The position numbers and the translations under genes were made by a program. Shown piece by piece: positions 1-7,192 of a stretch of DNA of 19,591 nt (position 1 is its first letter; every line of letters begins with the position of its first letter). Under the pieces are notes generated by a model, which had not been told where the DNA came from, did no database searches, and worked only from the letters and a program-made list of their open reading frames with translations. The stretch covers positions 1-19,591 of the forward strand of contig JAZLIL010000040.1 in NCBI GenBank assembly GCA_045617405.1, given 5' to 3'. Source of the DNA: JAZLIL01 sp045617405 (lineage in GTDB: Bacteria > Bacillota > Clostridia > Lachnospirales > Lachnospiraceae).

Positions 1-189
1 AGAAAAGCAGATTATCCTCCGTCCTCTTTCGAAGACGTTTTACTGTTTTTAAGGTGTGAGATTTCTCTCACCGTTCGACTTAAAGTCGAATGAATTCTTT
101 TCGAATTTCAAGGTTGTTTCGTTGTTCAATTTTCAATGTGCCGCTGCCCCTTGTTTCGGGCTTTTTTCTTGCCCTCACGCGGTCAGCAA
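1..189 (-). other. Leader of an rRNA operon (16S gene itself outside the window)
   Basis: Transcribed leftward from the consensus promoter at 195-223. The minus strand of 121-140 reads CACATTGAAAATTGAACAAC, a string typical of clostridial rRNA leaders and spacers (boxA/processing region). It is followed by a perfect 8-bp-arm palindrome centred on one base (74-90) and a GNRA-type hairpin, GTGAGA-GAAA-TCTCAC on the minus strand (56-71). No 16S 5' end (AGAGTTTGAT-like) occurs before the edge, so the gene would begin just beyond it. No protein gene is supported here. Assignment to rrn is inference from promoter strength and these motifs. Confidence 0.65.
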
Positions 190-194
190 AAACG

Positions 195-223
195 ATTATA
201 GCATCGAGGTTCTATTCTGTCAA
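195..223 (-). promoter_or_regulatory. Perfect sigma-A consensus promoter, probably rrn P
   Basis: On the minus strand TTGACA (218-223), a 17-bp spacer and TATAAT (195-200) match both consensus hexamers exactly. Upstream, about 224-247 is an A/T-rich tract with two runs of A (minus strand) resembling an UP element. Predicted start is near 188. It sits about 20 bp past the stop of the CvpA gene with no terminator between. Such strength plus an UP-like element is typical of stable RNA operons. Confidence 0.85.
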
Positions 224-242
224 CCACTTTTTTAAACTTTTT

Positions 243-917
243 TTAAACTCCGTGAAGCACTGTATTTATCAGTGTTCCAACCGCATTGTACTTGTACATG
301 AGAGCCAAAATCGCGTTCTCTTCTATCATGTCCATCACGTTCTGACCGATTCCTAAACTGTACACAACCGAGAACCCGAAAAAGAATAATCCGATGAGAA
401 GCAAGACACGAACCAGACCCAGAATTGCTCCAAGAACCATATCCGTTCCCTTAACACCGGGAAGTTCCCGAACAAACGATACTATCAGGCAGAAAATCCA
501 AAGAACGAGTCTTAGGATAATGTACAAACCCACATATACAATTACACTTATAATCTTTCTCGCTATAGCCTCCGAGTCGAAAACAATCTTTCGCAAACCG
601 TCTGCCGCATCGCCGGGAACGTCCTTTACAATATCCTTTATTTCATCAGTAACGATACCCGAATCAGACAGCACCCTGTCAGTGACTACGCTTTCAACTC
701 CCGATACGAGACCGGCAGTCCACTCCATAACGGTTTTGCTTTCACAAAGCGTATCCGTAATAACCGGAGCAAAGACCATGGTCGCGATAATTGCAACAAT
801 GAATGCGAAAAGAGACAGAACGGATTTTAAAAATCCCCTGAATAAACCGACAACCGCAAAAACAACCGTCACCACTGTTACTGCAATAAACAACCCGTTA
901 ACTGCAAAAGTACCCAT
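243..917 (-). CDS. CvpA family membrane protein
   Basis: A protein of 224 residues with about four membrane segments: an N-terminal pair (roughly residues 5-25 and 30-52), then about 115-145 and 160-190. The N-terminal stretch of a short hydrophobic helix followed by VGLFRGFLKS is typical of the CvpA (colicin V production) family, found in many bacteria that make no colicin; its molecular role is unsettled. Start: AGGAGG at 923-928 lies 5 nt before ATG at 917; a TTG one codon earlier would leave only 2 nt. The upstream DUF5711 gene's TAG stop overlaps this Shine-Dalgarno sequence, so the two are likely translationally coupled. It is the last gene of the dnaX operon, directly before the rrn promoter. 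Family fairly sure; function unknown. Confidence 0.82.
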   Translation of the reverse strand: MGTFAVNGLFIAVTVVTVVFAVVGLFRGFLKSVLSLFAFIVAIIATMVFAPVITDTLCESKTVMEWTAGLVSGVESVVTDRVLSDSGIVTDEIKDIVKDVPGDAADGLRKIVFDSEAIARKIISVIVYVGLYIILRLVLWIFCLIVSFVRELPGVKGTDMVLGAILGLVRVLLLIGLFFFGFSVVYSLGIGQNVMDMIEENAILALMYKYNAVGTLINTVLHGV

Positions 918-926
918 CAATTCCTC

Positions 927-2024
927 CTAAAATACAGGTCTCACAATCTGCACACCGTCATCATACAGATACAGATACTTATTCATCCCGCTCTTAATCA
1001 CGTTCTTTGGAAGCACCTGTTCGTCCGGTCTGACCTTCAGACGTCCATTCTTTCTGTAGACCGTGCAACCGTGTTCTCCGATAAATGCAAGCTCTCCGTC
1101 AGTGTAGCAGATATGGGTGTAATCTGCTCTTGCCATAAAGCTTCTTGCTGAAGGTCTTTTTGTATCATACACCTCGACACGAAGATCGGCCTGCCCGTCG
1201 GGATAAATAACGCAGATGTTCTTCCCGTCACTTACAACACTCTTTGGCTGTTCTTCATATTCATGGTCATAACAAAGAGCCGGCAGCTCTTTGTACTCGT
1301 AGACAGACAGACCATTTTCTCTAAAAATTGTAAGACTGTCACCCATAAACGACACGCGCGACACGCCATCCTCGTATTCAGCCGTACCGACTACCCTGTC
1401 GGGATAATTCTTGCCTACATCGCTAAAGTTATAGAAAACCACCTTCGACGTCATCGCATCACCGAGAATGTCGACGAATGCAACTGCAAGACGCTGTCCG
1501 TCGGCAGACAAATCCATGTCTACCGGAAATCCCGTATTCTCAATAGTTGTCTTCATTTCGAGAAGAAGATTTCCCCGGGAATCATACACAAAGAAGTAAT
1601 CGTCATCAATCTGTGCTGTCCAAACGGCTGTAACTCCCTGCTGCGCCGTTTCGACATCAAGGATTTTTGAAGGACGCACCGTCACGGAGCAAACCGTCTC
1701 GCTGCCATCACAGATGTAAAGCTTGTCGCCGCCTTTATCTGCAATGGCCGCACACTCTCCGTTTACGTCCGCGATGGGATTTCTCATGTCATAAGTTACA
1801 TTCCAGAGACGTTCCCCGTCTGCATCTACTGCATATGCGCCATCGCTTGTACAGCGAAGAAAACCGTCTTTGTACGCATGCCACGTGCAGTCGGGAACCT
1901 TCGCAAGCTCCATCGTTGAAAGCGTGTCAAGATTTCCGTAAACAAAATAGCTGCCGTAAAGGTATGCCGCTACCGCCACGACAGCAATTATTATTAAAAT
2001 AATAAGAAAAAACTTCTTCTTCAC
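927..2024 (-). CDS. DUF5711 family membrane-anchored beta-propeller-like protein
   Basis: About 365 residues: a lysine-rich N-terminus, one strong membrane segment (about residues 4-25, Ile/Val/Ala rich), then a long presumably extracytoplasmic region of repeated short beta units with Asp/Gly turns (for example 'DGAYAVDADGERLW', 'YFFVYDSRGNLLLEM', 'LTIFRENGLSVYEY'), like a WD/PQQ-type propeller. It resembles the DUF5711 family, commonly seen beside cvpA in Lachnospiraceae (from memory, not searched). Start choice: GTG at 2024 has AAGGG 7 nt upstream; an in-frame GTG at 2045 has no visible Shine-Dalgarno, though it lies close to the stop of the upstream gene at 2051. No catalytic motif is seen. 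It could be a sensor or scaffold; function is not known. Confidence 0.75.
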   Translation of the reverse strand: MKKKFFLIILIIIAVVAVAAYLYGSYFVYGNLDTLSTMELAKVPDCTWHAYKDGFLRCTSDGAYAVDADGERLWNVTYDMRNPIADVNGECAAIADKGGDKLYICDGSETVCSVTVRPSKILDVETAQQGVTAVWTAQIDDDYFFVYDSRGNLLLEMKTTIENTGFPVDMDLSADGQRLAVAFVDILGDAMTSKVVFYNFSDVGKNYPDRVVGTAEYEDGVSRVSFMGDSLTIFRENGLSVYEYKELPALCYDHEYEEQPKSVVSDGKNICVIYPDGQADLRVEVYDTKRPSARSFMARADYTHICYTDGELAFIGEHGCTVYRKNGRLKVRPDEQVLPKNVIKSGMNKYLYLYDDGVQIVRPVF

Positions 2025-2050
2025 TTTTTCACCCTTGGAAGACACTTATA

Positions 2051-3169
2051 TTACTGTTTGCTTTCTGCTGCTTCTGCGAGGCGCTTTTTATATACCGCAA
2101 TTGCTTCGGAAACATTTGATGCCTCGCCGTCATTTATTATCTCGATGAGAGCATTGATTGAAGGAACATTCATCATGTCCCTGCCGATGTACGCGGTGTA
2201 ATTGTTTGAAAGCTCAGTCGAAAGAGCAGTCACTCTCTCCGAAACTGCTGCCGCCTCACTGTGTGCCGCATCGTAGTCTGCCTTGAAATTTGTAATGTCG
2301 GCGTTGTACCTCTCCTCAATTTCCTCACGGATGTCATGGGAAATCTGGCCGTCGAACCTTGAAAGAGCGGCCTTTCGCTCTTCTGCAAGCGCATGCATCT
2401 GATTGTCAAGCTCGACAAGCTCCTCGTCATACTTTGAGAGGTCATAGTTGCTCTCGTCCTTGTCATTCCTTATCGCACGACCTTTTTTCCTTTCCTGCTT
2501 CTTTGAAGCCTTTATCCGACCGTAAAGACGCTTGATTTCGCGAACACTCTCCTCATGCTCTTTTCTTGCGCCCTTAAGCAGTTTGGAGAAGCCAAGGATT
2601 AACAATACTACCACAACCACAAAAATTGCGATGGCAATCAATCTGATTTTAAGCTCTCCCGGAATCAGAAAATACATCCCGACAGGAATCCCGACTATGA
2701 GTATGCAGGTCAGAAGTATGGCAAAGTAATCTACAAGTCCACCCGGAAGAATGAGCGCAAGAATGTATTTGTTCTTATAAACAGCCGGAACCTTTTTGCT
2801 CCTGCAAAGCTCCTTTATTTCTTCCCTATGCATCTTCTGGTCGCTTCGAAGTCCCTCTGTCTCGCTGCTGACACGCTTTTCGACCATGTTGTTTCTGTCT
2901 TTTTCGCGCTTTGCCTTTGTCTTCTTTATTCTGTCGTTTATCTGCTCGGACTGTGCAGAAAAGGAAGTTTCAATCTCTGTCTGGCGTTTCTTCAGAGTCT
3001 TCGCAATCTCATCGCTCTTTGCTTTCTCGGCAGAAGCAATCTTCTTTTCGCAGGCTTCCTCTGACGCGTTCAACTCATATATCCTCTGTCTGCAGTCATC
3101 GAGTTCGACAATCTTTCCCTTTAATGCCTCAAGCAATTCCACTCCGCCTGATAAGATATTCTCCTCCAT
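2051..3169 (-). CDS. Coiled-coil membrane protein of unknown function
   Basis: Not assigned to a named family. The 372 residues have a clear layout: a charged alpha-helical, probably coiled-coil arm (about 10-125, Glu/Lys/Arg/Gln rich), a hydrophobic centre with two or three membrane segments (about 134-168 and 173-195), and a second charged coiled-coil arm (about 200-370). Both arms are probably cytoplasmic if there are two membrane passes. Start: ATG at 3169 with AGGAGG at 3175-3180, spacing 5 nt. It follows recR by 12 nt and precedes the DUF5711 gene by a few bases, so it is in the dnaX operon. The symmetrical coil-membrane-coil plan suggests an oligomeric scaffold, but nothing in the sequence proves a role. 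Confidence 0.8.
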   Translation of the reverse strand: MEENILSGGVELLEALKGKIVELDDCRQRIYELNASEEACEKKIASAEKAKSDEIAKTLKKRQTEIETSFSAQSEQINDRIKKTKAKREKDRNNMVEKRVSSETEGLRSDQKMHREEIKELCRSKKVPAVYKNKYILALILPGGLVDYFAILLTCILIVGIPVGMYFLIPGELKIRLIAIAIFVVVVVLLILGFSKLLKGARKEHEESVREIKRLYGRIKASKKQERKKGRAIRNDKDESNYDLSKYDEELVELDNQMHALAEERKAALSRFDGQISHDIREEIEERYNADITNFKADYDAAHSEAAAVSERVTALSTELSNNYTAYIGRDMMNVPSINALIEIINDGEASNVSEAIAVYKKRLAEAAESKQ

Positions 3170-3181
3170 ACAGTCCTCCTT

Positions 3182-3778
3182 CTATAATTCTACTCTCCCG
3201 TCGAGAGCTCTTAACAAAGTAACTTCATCAATATATTCCAAATCGCCGCCGACAGGTATTCCGCTGGCAATTCTCGAAACCTTAATCCCCGCCGGTTTGA
3301 CAAGCTTGCTGATGTACATGGCTGTCGCCTCGCCTTCAAGACTTGAGTTCGTGGCAATAATCACTTCTTCCACATCATCCCTGAGCCTGACAATCAGCTC
3401 CTTCAGTCGGATGTCCGCAGGACCGACGCCAAGCATCGGCGAAATGGCTCCGTGAAGAACATGATAAACACCGTTAAACTTGCCTGTCTTTTCATATGCC
3501 GCAAGGTCTCTTGTGCTTTCCACAACCATAATCACCTTGTGGTCACGCTCCGGATTGGCGCAGATGGGACAGATTTCCCTGTCCGTCAATGTACAGCATT
3601 CCCTGCAATAACAGACATTTTTTCTGGCCTCAAGCATTGCGGAAGCGAGAGATTCCACCCTGTCCTCGGGCATGTTGATAATGTGAAAAGCAAGCCGCTG
3701 CGCTGACTTGATGCCAATACCCGGCAATCTGTTCAGTTCTTCAATCAGTTTATTGACTCTGTTGCTGTAATAATTCAA
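3182..3778 (-). CDS. recR: Recombination mediator protein RecR
   Basis: RecR acts with RecO (and RecF) to load RecA onto SSB-coated single-stranded DNA in gap repair. At 198 residues it has the usual length. Visible parts in order: N-terminal helix-hairpin-helix region with RLPGIGIKSAQRLAFH (about 17-32), a four-cysteine zinc finger (C58, C61, C70, C73), then a Toprim domain starting at VIMVVESTRDL (about 83-93) with the typical HVLHGAISPM and ATNSSLEGEATA segments, and a C-terminal IPVGGDLEYIDEVTL. The start is a TTG at 3778, supported by AAGGGG 8 nt upstream; that Shine-Dalgarno overlaps the TAA stop of ybaB, implying coupled translation. No alternative start fits. The ybaB-recR order after dnaX is widely conserved in Firmicutes. 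Confidence 0.97.
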   Translation of the reverse strand: MNYYSNRVNKLIEELNRLPGIGIKSAQRLAFHIINMPEDRVESLASAMLEARKNVCYCRECCTLTDREICPICANPERDHKVIMVVESTRDLAAYEKTGKFNGVYHVLHGAISPMLGVGPADIRLKELIVRLRDDVEEVIIATNSSLEGEATAMYISKLVKPAGIKVSRIASGIPVGGDLEYIDEVTLLRALDGRVEL

Positions 3779-3790
3779 TTTGAAATCCCC

Positions 3791-4144
3791 TTACAGACCA
3801 AATCCGCCTAATCCGCCAAGTCCACCTGTAAGTGCACCCATTGATGCCGAGGTCTCTTCCTCAACCATCTTCGATGCCTCATTTACTGCCGTAAGAACAA
3901 GATCCTCAAGCATTTCGACATCCTCGGGATCAACGACCTCGGGCTTAATCTTAACAGACTGAAGAACATGATCGGAATTCATGACAACGCTCACTGCTCC
4001 GCCGCCGCTTGTTGCTTCCCATGTCTTTGTCTCAAGCTCCTTCTGCTTCTCCTCCATCTGTCTTTGCATGCGCTGTGCCTGCTTCATCAGATTGTTCATG
4101 TTTCCGGGAATTCCTCCCTGAAAACCGCCTCTTCCTTTTCCCAT
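3791..4144 (-). CDS. ybaB: YbaB/EbfC family nucleoid-associated protein
   Basis: A small DNA-binding protein (117 residues) of the YbaB/EbfC family, which forms dimers that bind DNA and coat the nucleoid. Seen here: a glycine-rich N-terminus, the amphipathic helix NNLMKQAQRMQRQMEEKQKE (about 17-36), the family core GGGAVSVVMNSDHVLQSVKI (about 47-66) and PEDVEMLEDLVLTAVNEA in the C-terminal helix, then a glycine/leucine-rich tail ending GGFGL. Start ATG at 4144 with GGAG about 8 nt upstream. It lies 43 nt after dnaX and 12 nt before recR, the conserved dnaX-ybaB-recR arrangement. Confidence 0.95.
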   Translation of the reverse strand: MGKGRGGFQGGIPGNMNNLMKQAQRMQRQMEEKQKELETKTWEATSGGGAVSVVMNSDHVLQSVKIKPEVVDPEDVEMLEDLVLTAVNEASKMVEEETSASMGALTGGLGGLGGFGL

Positions 4145-4187
4145 TTTTTCTCTCCGTTCCGCTGCCTAAACAGCTCTTTTCTTTAAA

Positions 4188-5765
4188 TTACTTATACTCG
4201 ATCTCAAAATTGATCAATGTTTCCAAATTAGGATTATCGTACTTTTCCCCACTCACTTTGTCAACAAGCAGCGGCTCTATCTTTACCGTTTTTCCAATCT
4301 CTCTTGCAATGCAATCCCTGATAGCCTCAAGATGCTCCGCTACTGAAAGCATATCGTAAATAAGCTTTGTTTCCGTCATAAGAATCAAGGTGTCGTCCCT
4401 GACAGAAAGCTGAGATTTTGCAACATAGGTGGAAACAGGTGACTTCAGCTTTCTGCGAATCTTGTCCCAATTACCTGCAACAAGACGAATATCCTCCGGC
4501 AGAGCCTCGGGAATCGGTGCATACCGCCTCGGCGCAACCGGATCCTTTTCTGCCTTTTTGGCTTTCTTACTGCCTTCCTCTTCCGTACTGTCTTTATTTC
4601 CCCTAAAGCCCCCGTTTATCATCTGCTTCTCGAGCCGTTCAATTCGCTCCCGCAAAGCATCTGTGTTGACCTGCGTTTCCGGACGGCACAGCCTGATAAG
4701 CGCTACTTCAACGGAAATCCTTTTTGACGATGAAAATCTGATTTCGTTGGCGAGAGAAGACATTACGCGGATGTATCTGATAAGCTCCGCCCCGTCGGAA
4801 AGCTGCGCTTCGGTTGAAAGCGTCTTCATTGCCTCGGCAGAGAGCTCGACCACTTTGGAAGAATCTTCTGCCGCCTTTATCAGAAGAAGATTCCGAAGAT
4901 GCTTTGTGAAGTCTGCCACAAACTGCGACAATTCCCTTCCCTGGGCACTCACTTCGTCAAGTATTGCCATGCAGGCGTTGACATCCTCTTTTTCGATGTA
5001 TTGGTGAAGCCGCACAAAGATATCAATGTCAACTGTTCCGAGAGCATCAAGTACCTTGTCGTAGGTCAGCTCCTGACCGCTGTAAAATGAAATACACTGA
5101 TCAAGAAGACTCAGCGCATCTCGCATCGCTCCGTCCGCGCTCCTTGCAATAAAGGAAAGAGCCTTGTCATCCGCTGCCACACCCTCTGCATCCGCCAGCT
5201 CACGAAGCCTTTGCGCAATCGTCTGCGTTTTTATTCTTCTGAAATCGTAGCGCTGGCATCTTGATAGGATAGTAACGGGAAGCTTATGAACTTCTGTTGT
5301 TGCAAGAATAAAGATAACATATGCCGGCGGCTCTTCAAGCGTCTTAAGAAGAGCATTGAATGCTCCCGCAGACAACATATGAACCTCATCGATGATATAT
5401 ACCTTGTATCGCCCTTCTGTGGGAGAATATCTGACTTCGTCTACAATCTGCCTGACGTTGTCAACTCCGTTGTTGGATGCGGCGTCTAATTCAAAAACGT
5501 TCATGGAACGATGCTCTTCTATGCTCCGGCACATTGCACACTTGCCGCAAGGGCTTCCGTTTACGGGATTTTCACAGTTGACCGCCTTGGCAAGAATCTT
5601 GGCGAGTGTTGTCTTTCCGGTTCCTCTTGTTCCGCAGAAAAGATAGGCGTGCGCAATCCTGTCGGAAATCACCTGATTGCGAAGCGCTGTCACTATGTGA
5701 TCCTGACCTTTGACATCATCAAAGTTGTCGGGTCTGAATTTTCTGTACAATGCAAGATAAGCCAT
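4188..5765 (-). CDS. dnaX: DNA polymerase III subunit gamma/tau
   Basis: Clamp-loader ATPase subunit of the replicative polymerase. The 525-residue product shows the AAA+ core: Walker A GTRGTGKT (45-52), zinc-binding cysteines (C64, C73, C76, C79), Walker B with DEVHM (126-130), sensor-1 region LATTEVHKLP and the SRC motif (168-170). Domain III helices run to about 360, followed by a charged linker (about 380-420) and a C-terminal domain. Start ATG at 5765 follows AGGGGG by 5 nt, downstream of a good promoter at 5786-5814. No canonical A-AAA-AAG slippery heptamer is present in the linker, so a separate gamma form by frameshift is not supported. First gene of an operon through ybaB, recR and three membrane-protein genes. 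Confidence 0.97.
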   Translation of the reverse strand: MAYLALYRKFRPDNFDDVKGQDHIVTALRNQVISDRIAHAYLFCGTRGTGKTTLAKILAKAVNCENPVNGSPCGKCAMCRSIEEHRSMNVFELDAASNNGVDNVRQIVDEVRYSPTEGRYKVYIIDEVHMLSAGAFNALLKTLEEPPAYVIFILATTEVHKLPVTILSRCQRYDFRRIKTQTIAQRLRELADAEGVAADDKALSFIARSADGAMRDALSLLDQCISFYSGQELTYDKVLDALGTVDIDIFVRLHQYIEKEDVNACMAILDEVSAQGRELSQFVADFTKHLRNLLLIKAAEDSSKVVELSAEAMKTLSTEAQLSDGAELIRYIRVMSSLANEIRFSSSKRISVEVALIRLCRPETQVNTDALRERIERLEKQMINGGFRGNKDSTEEEGSKKAKKAEKDPVAPRRYAPIPEALPEDIRLVAGNWDKIRRKLKSPVSTYVAKSQLSVRDDTLILMTETKLIYDMLSVAEHLEAIRDCIAREIGKTVKIEPLLVDKVSGEKYDNPNLETLINFEIEYK

Positions 5766-5785
5766 AGTATCCCCCTATCCACTCT

Positions 5786-5814
5786 ACTATAGCCGATTTA
5801 CATCTGTTTTTCAA
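5786..5814 (-). promoter_or_regulatory. Sigma-A promoter of the dnaX operon
   Basis: On the minus strand: -35 TTGAAA (5809-5814), 17-bp spacer, -10 TATAGT (5786-5791), about 20 nt before the dnaX start, giving a short leader. The M15 peptidase promoter lies divergently about 30 bp away. Confidence 0.75.
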
Positions 5815-5843
5815 TAGTGACAGACACCTCGCTGCCTTGGTCA

Positions 5844-5872
5844 TTGAGAATCCGCGCGGACTGTGTTAATAT
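5844..5872 (+). promoter_or_regulatory. Sigma-A promoter of the M15 peptidase gene
   Basis: Plus strand: -35 TTGAGA (5844-5849), 17-bp spacer containing a TCCGCGCGGA palindrome (5851-5860), -10 TAATAT (5867-5872). The start codon lies 35 nt further on. The palindrome between the hexamers could be an operator, but it is short. Confidence 0.7.
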
Positions 5873-5907
5873 CTTACTGATTATTATATTTTGTGGGAGA
5901 GATTCAG

Positions 5908-7050
5908 ATGGCAACAGGCAGAAAACGTAATCAGAACAGAAACGACTACAGCGGGATTGTAGGTGGCATTGTAATCATAGTACTCGTTTTCCTCGGAATA
6001 GTACTCGGGCCAAAGATTTTCAATTACTATAAGAACGCAGTACCTGAGACAGACAGTACCTCCGGCTCAAAAAAGCAGGGCAAAGGCGGAGATAAAAACA
6101 AGGACAAAAAAGCAAAAGACGACAGCAAAAAAACCGGTAAAGATAAAGAACAGGCTAAGAAGCCTGCGCCGGATTCGGACAGCAAAGACCGGCAGAATGC
6201 TTCCGGAAAAACGCCTGAAACAAATGACGACAATGAATCCGATGGAAACGAAGAAAACAACACCGGAAACGGTGATGCTTCCGATACAAAGGAAGACAAA
6301 ACGGCTTCTGACGATGCAGACGGGAAGAGCGAAGAGATCAATCCGAACGACAACGAAACAACCGGCTACTCGGATACCGATTTTGAAGATCCAGCCGTCA
6401 GAGAAATACTGATGTCGGAAGTGGGAGAGTGTGTCGATGTCAGCAGACTGAGCGATGACGGCGTTTCAAACTGTTTCTGCTACACTCCGATAAGTGATGA
6501 GATTTTCGCAAGAATAAAAGGGAAATCCTACAAGGACAACTGTACCGTCCCCCTTTCGCAATTATGCTACGTGAGGGTTCTTCACTACGGCTTTGACGGC
6601 AATGTTCATGTCGGCGAACTGATAGTAAACAGAAAAATAGCAGACGATGTTCTCTACATCTTCTCCTCTCTGTTTGATGCACAGTATCCGATTGAGAAAA
6701 TGCTTCTCGTGGACGAATTTGACGCAGATGACAATAAGTCTATGGCAGCAAACAATTCCTCGTCCTTCAACTTCCGGAATATCGAAAACACCACAACCCT
6801 GTCTCTTCATTCCTACGGTCTTGCTATCGACATCAACACTTTGTACAATCCGTATGTTGTTTATAAGAAAGACGGTACAACTTCCGTATATCCGGTCGAA
6901 GGCACGGCATACACTGACCGGTCACTCAACTGTATTTACTACATCAGACCGGACGATATCTGCGTCAGACTTTTTAAAGAGTGCGGATTCACATGGGGCG
7001 GCGACTGGACCGGCACAAAGGACTACCAGCATTTTGAAATGAAAGAATAG
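5908..7050 (+). CDS. Membrane-anchored M15 family peptidase (D-Ala-D-Ala carboxypeptidase/L,D-peptidase-like)
   Basis: A predicted zinc peptidase acting on cell-wall peptides outside the membrane. From ATG at 5908 (GGGAG 8 nt upstream; preferred over an in-frame GTG at 5893 that includes the Shine-Dalgarno) the protein has 380 residues. Layout: basic N-terminus, one membrane segment (about 17-36), a highly charged low-complexity linker rich in Lys, Asp, Glu, Asn, Ser and Thr (about 45-155) that probably spans the wall, then the catalytic domain. Zinc and active-site signature: SLHSYGLAIDIN with H301 and D308, GGDW (364-367), and DYQHFE with H375, as in Peptidase_M15_4-type enzymes. Convergent with the reductase gene and divergent from dnaX, with its own promoter. 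Exact cleavage specificity cannot be read from sequence. Confidence 0.85.
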   Translation: MATGRKRNQNRNDYSGIVGGIVIIVLVFLGIVLGPKIFNYYKNAVPETDSTSGSKKQGKGGDKNKDKKAKDDSKKTGKDKEQAKKPAPDSDSKDRQNASGKTPETNDDNESDGNEENNTGNGDASDTKEDKTASDDADGKSEEINPNDNETTGYSDTDFEDPAVREILMSEVGECVDVSRLSDDGVSNCFCYTPISDEIFARIKGKSYKDNCTVPLSQLCYVRVLHYGFDGNVHVGELIVNRKIADDVLYIFSSLFDAQYPIEKMLLVDEFDADDNKSMAANNSSSFNFRNIENTTTLSLHSYGLAIDINTLYNPYVVYKKDGTTSVYPVEGTAYTDRSLNCIYYIRPDDICVRLFKECGFTWGGDWTGTKDYQHFEMKE

Positions 7051-7130
7051 TCATTTCGGAAAGATCAGAGACAAAACAAATATCGCAGAGGCTTTTTGAA
7101 TCTGTGCTTCGCGAAAACCTGCAGGCAGTA

Positions 7131-7186
7131 AAGATGAAAAACAAGGGAACCGCACGTCACGAAGCGGTTCCCTTGTTTTTCATCTT
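7131..7186. terminator. Bidirectional intrinsic terminator, 23-bp perfect stem
   Basis: Arms 7131-7153 and 7164-7186 are perfect reverse complements over 23 bp with a 10-nt loop. The inner part is GC-rich (AAGGGAACCGC) and the outer part is A-rich on one arm and T-rich on the other, so each strand ends the stem with a T-tract. It sits between two convergent genes, as expected for a shared terminator. Confidence 0.92.
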
Positions 7187-7192
7187 GCTGTG

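Noticed and set aside
90..356. Plus-strand 88-codon frame at the left end
   Set aside because: Runs through the rRNA-type leader, promoter and the end of the CvpA gene on the opposite strand; no ribosome binding site or homology recognised.
2796..3455. Plus-strand open frame of 219 codons opposite recR and the coiled-coil gene
   Set aside because: Ser/Phe-rich shadow of two well-supported minus-strand genes.
4540..4600. Possible dnaX frameshift site (AAAAAG in the linker)
   Set aside because: Only five A precede the G (GCC AAA AAG); the A-AAA-AAG heptamer and a clear following hairpin are absent.
5766..5892. SRP RNA gene upstream of dnaX, as in many Firmicutes
   Set aside because: The 127-base gap is filled by two divergent promoters and leaders; no SRP Alu/S-domain motifs are seen.
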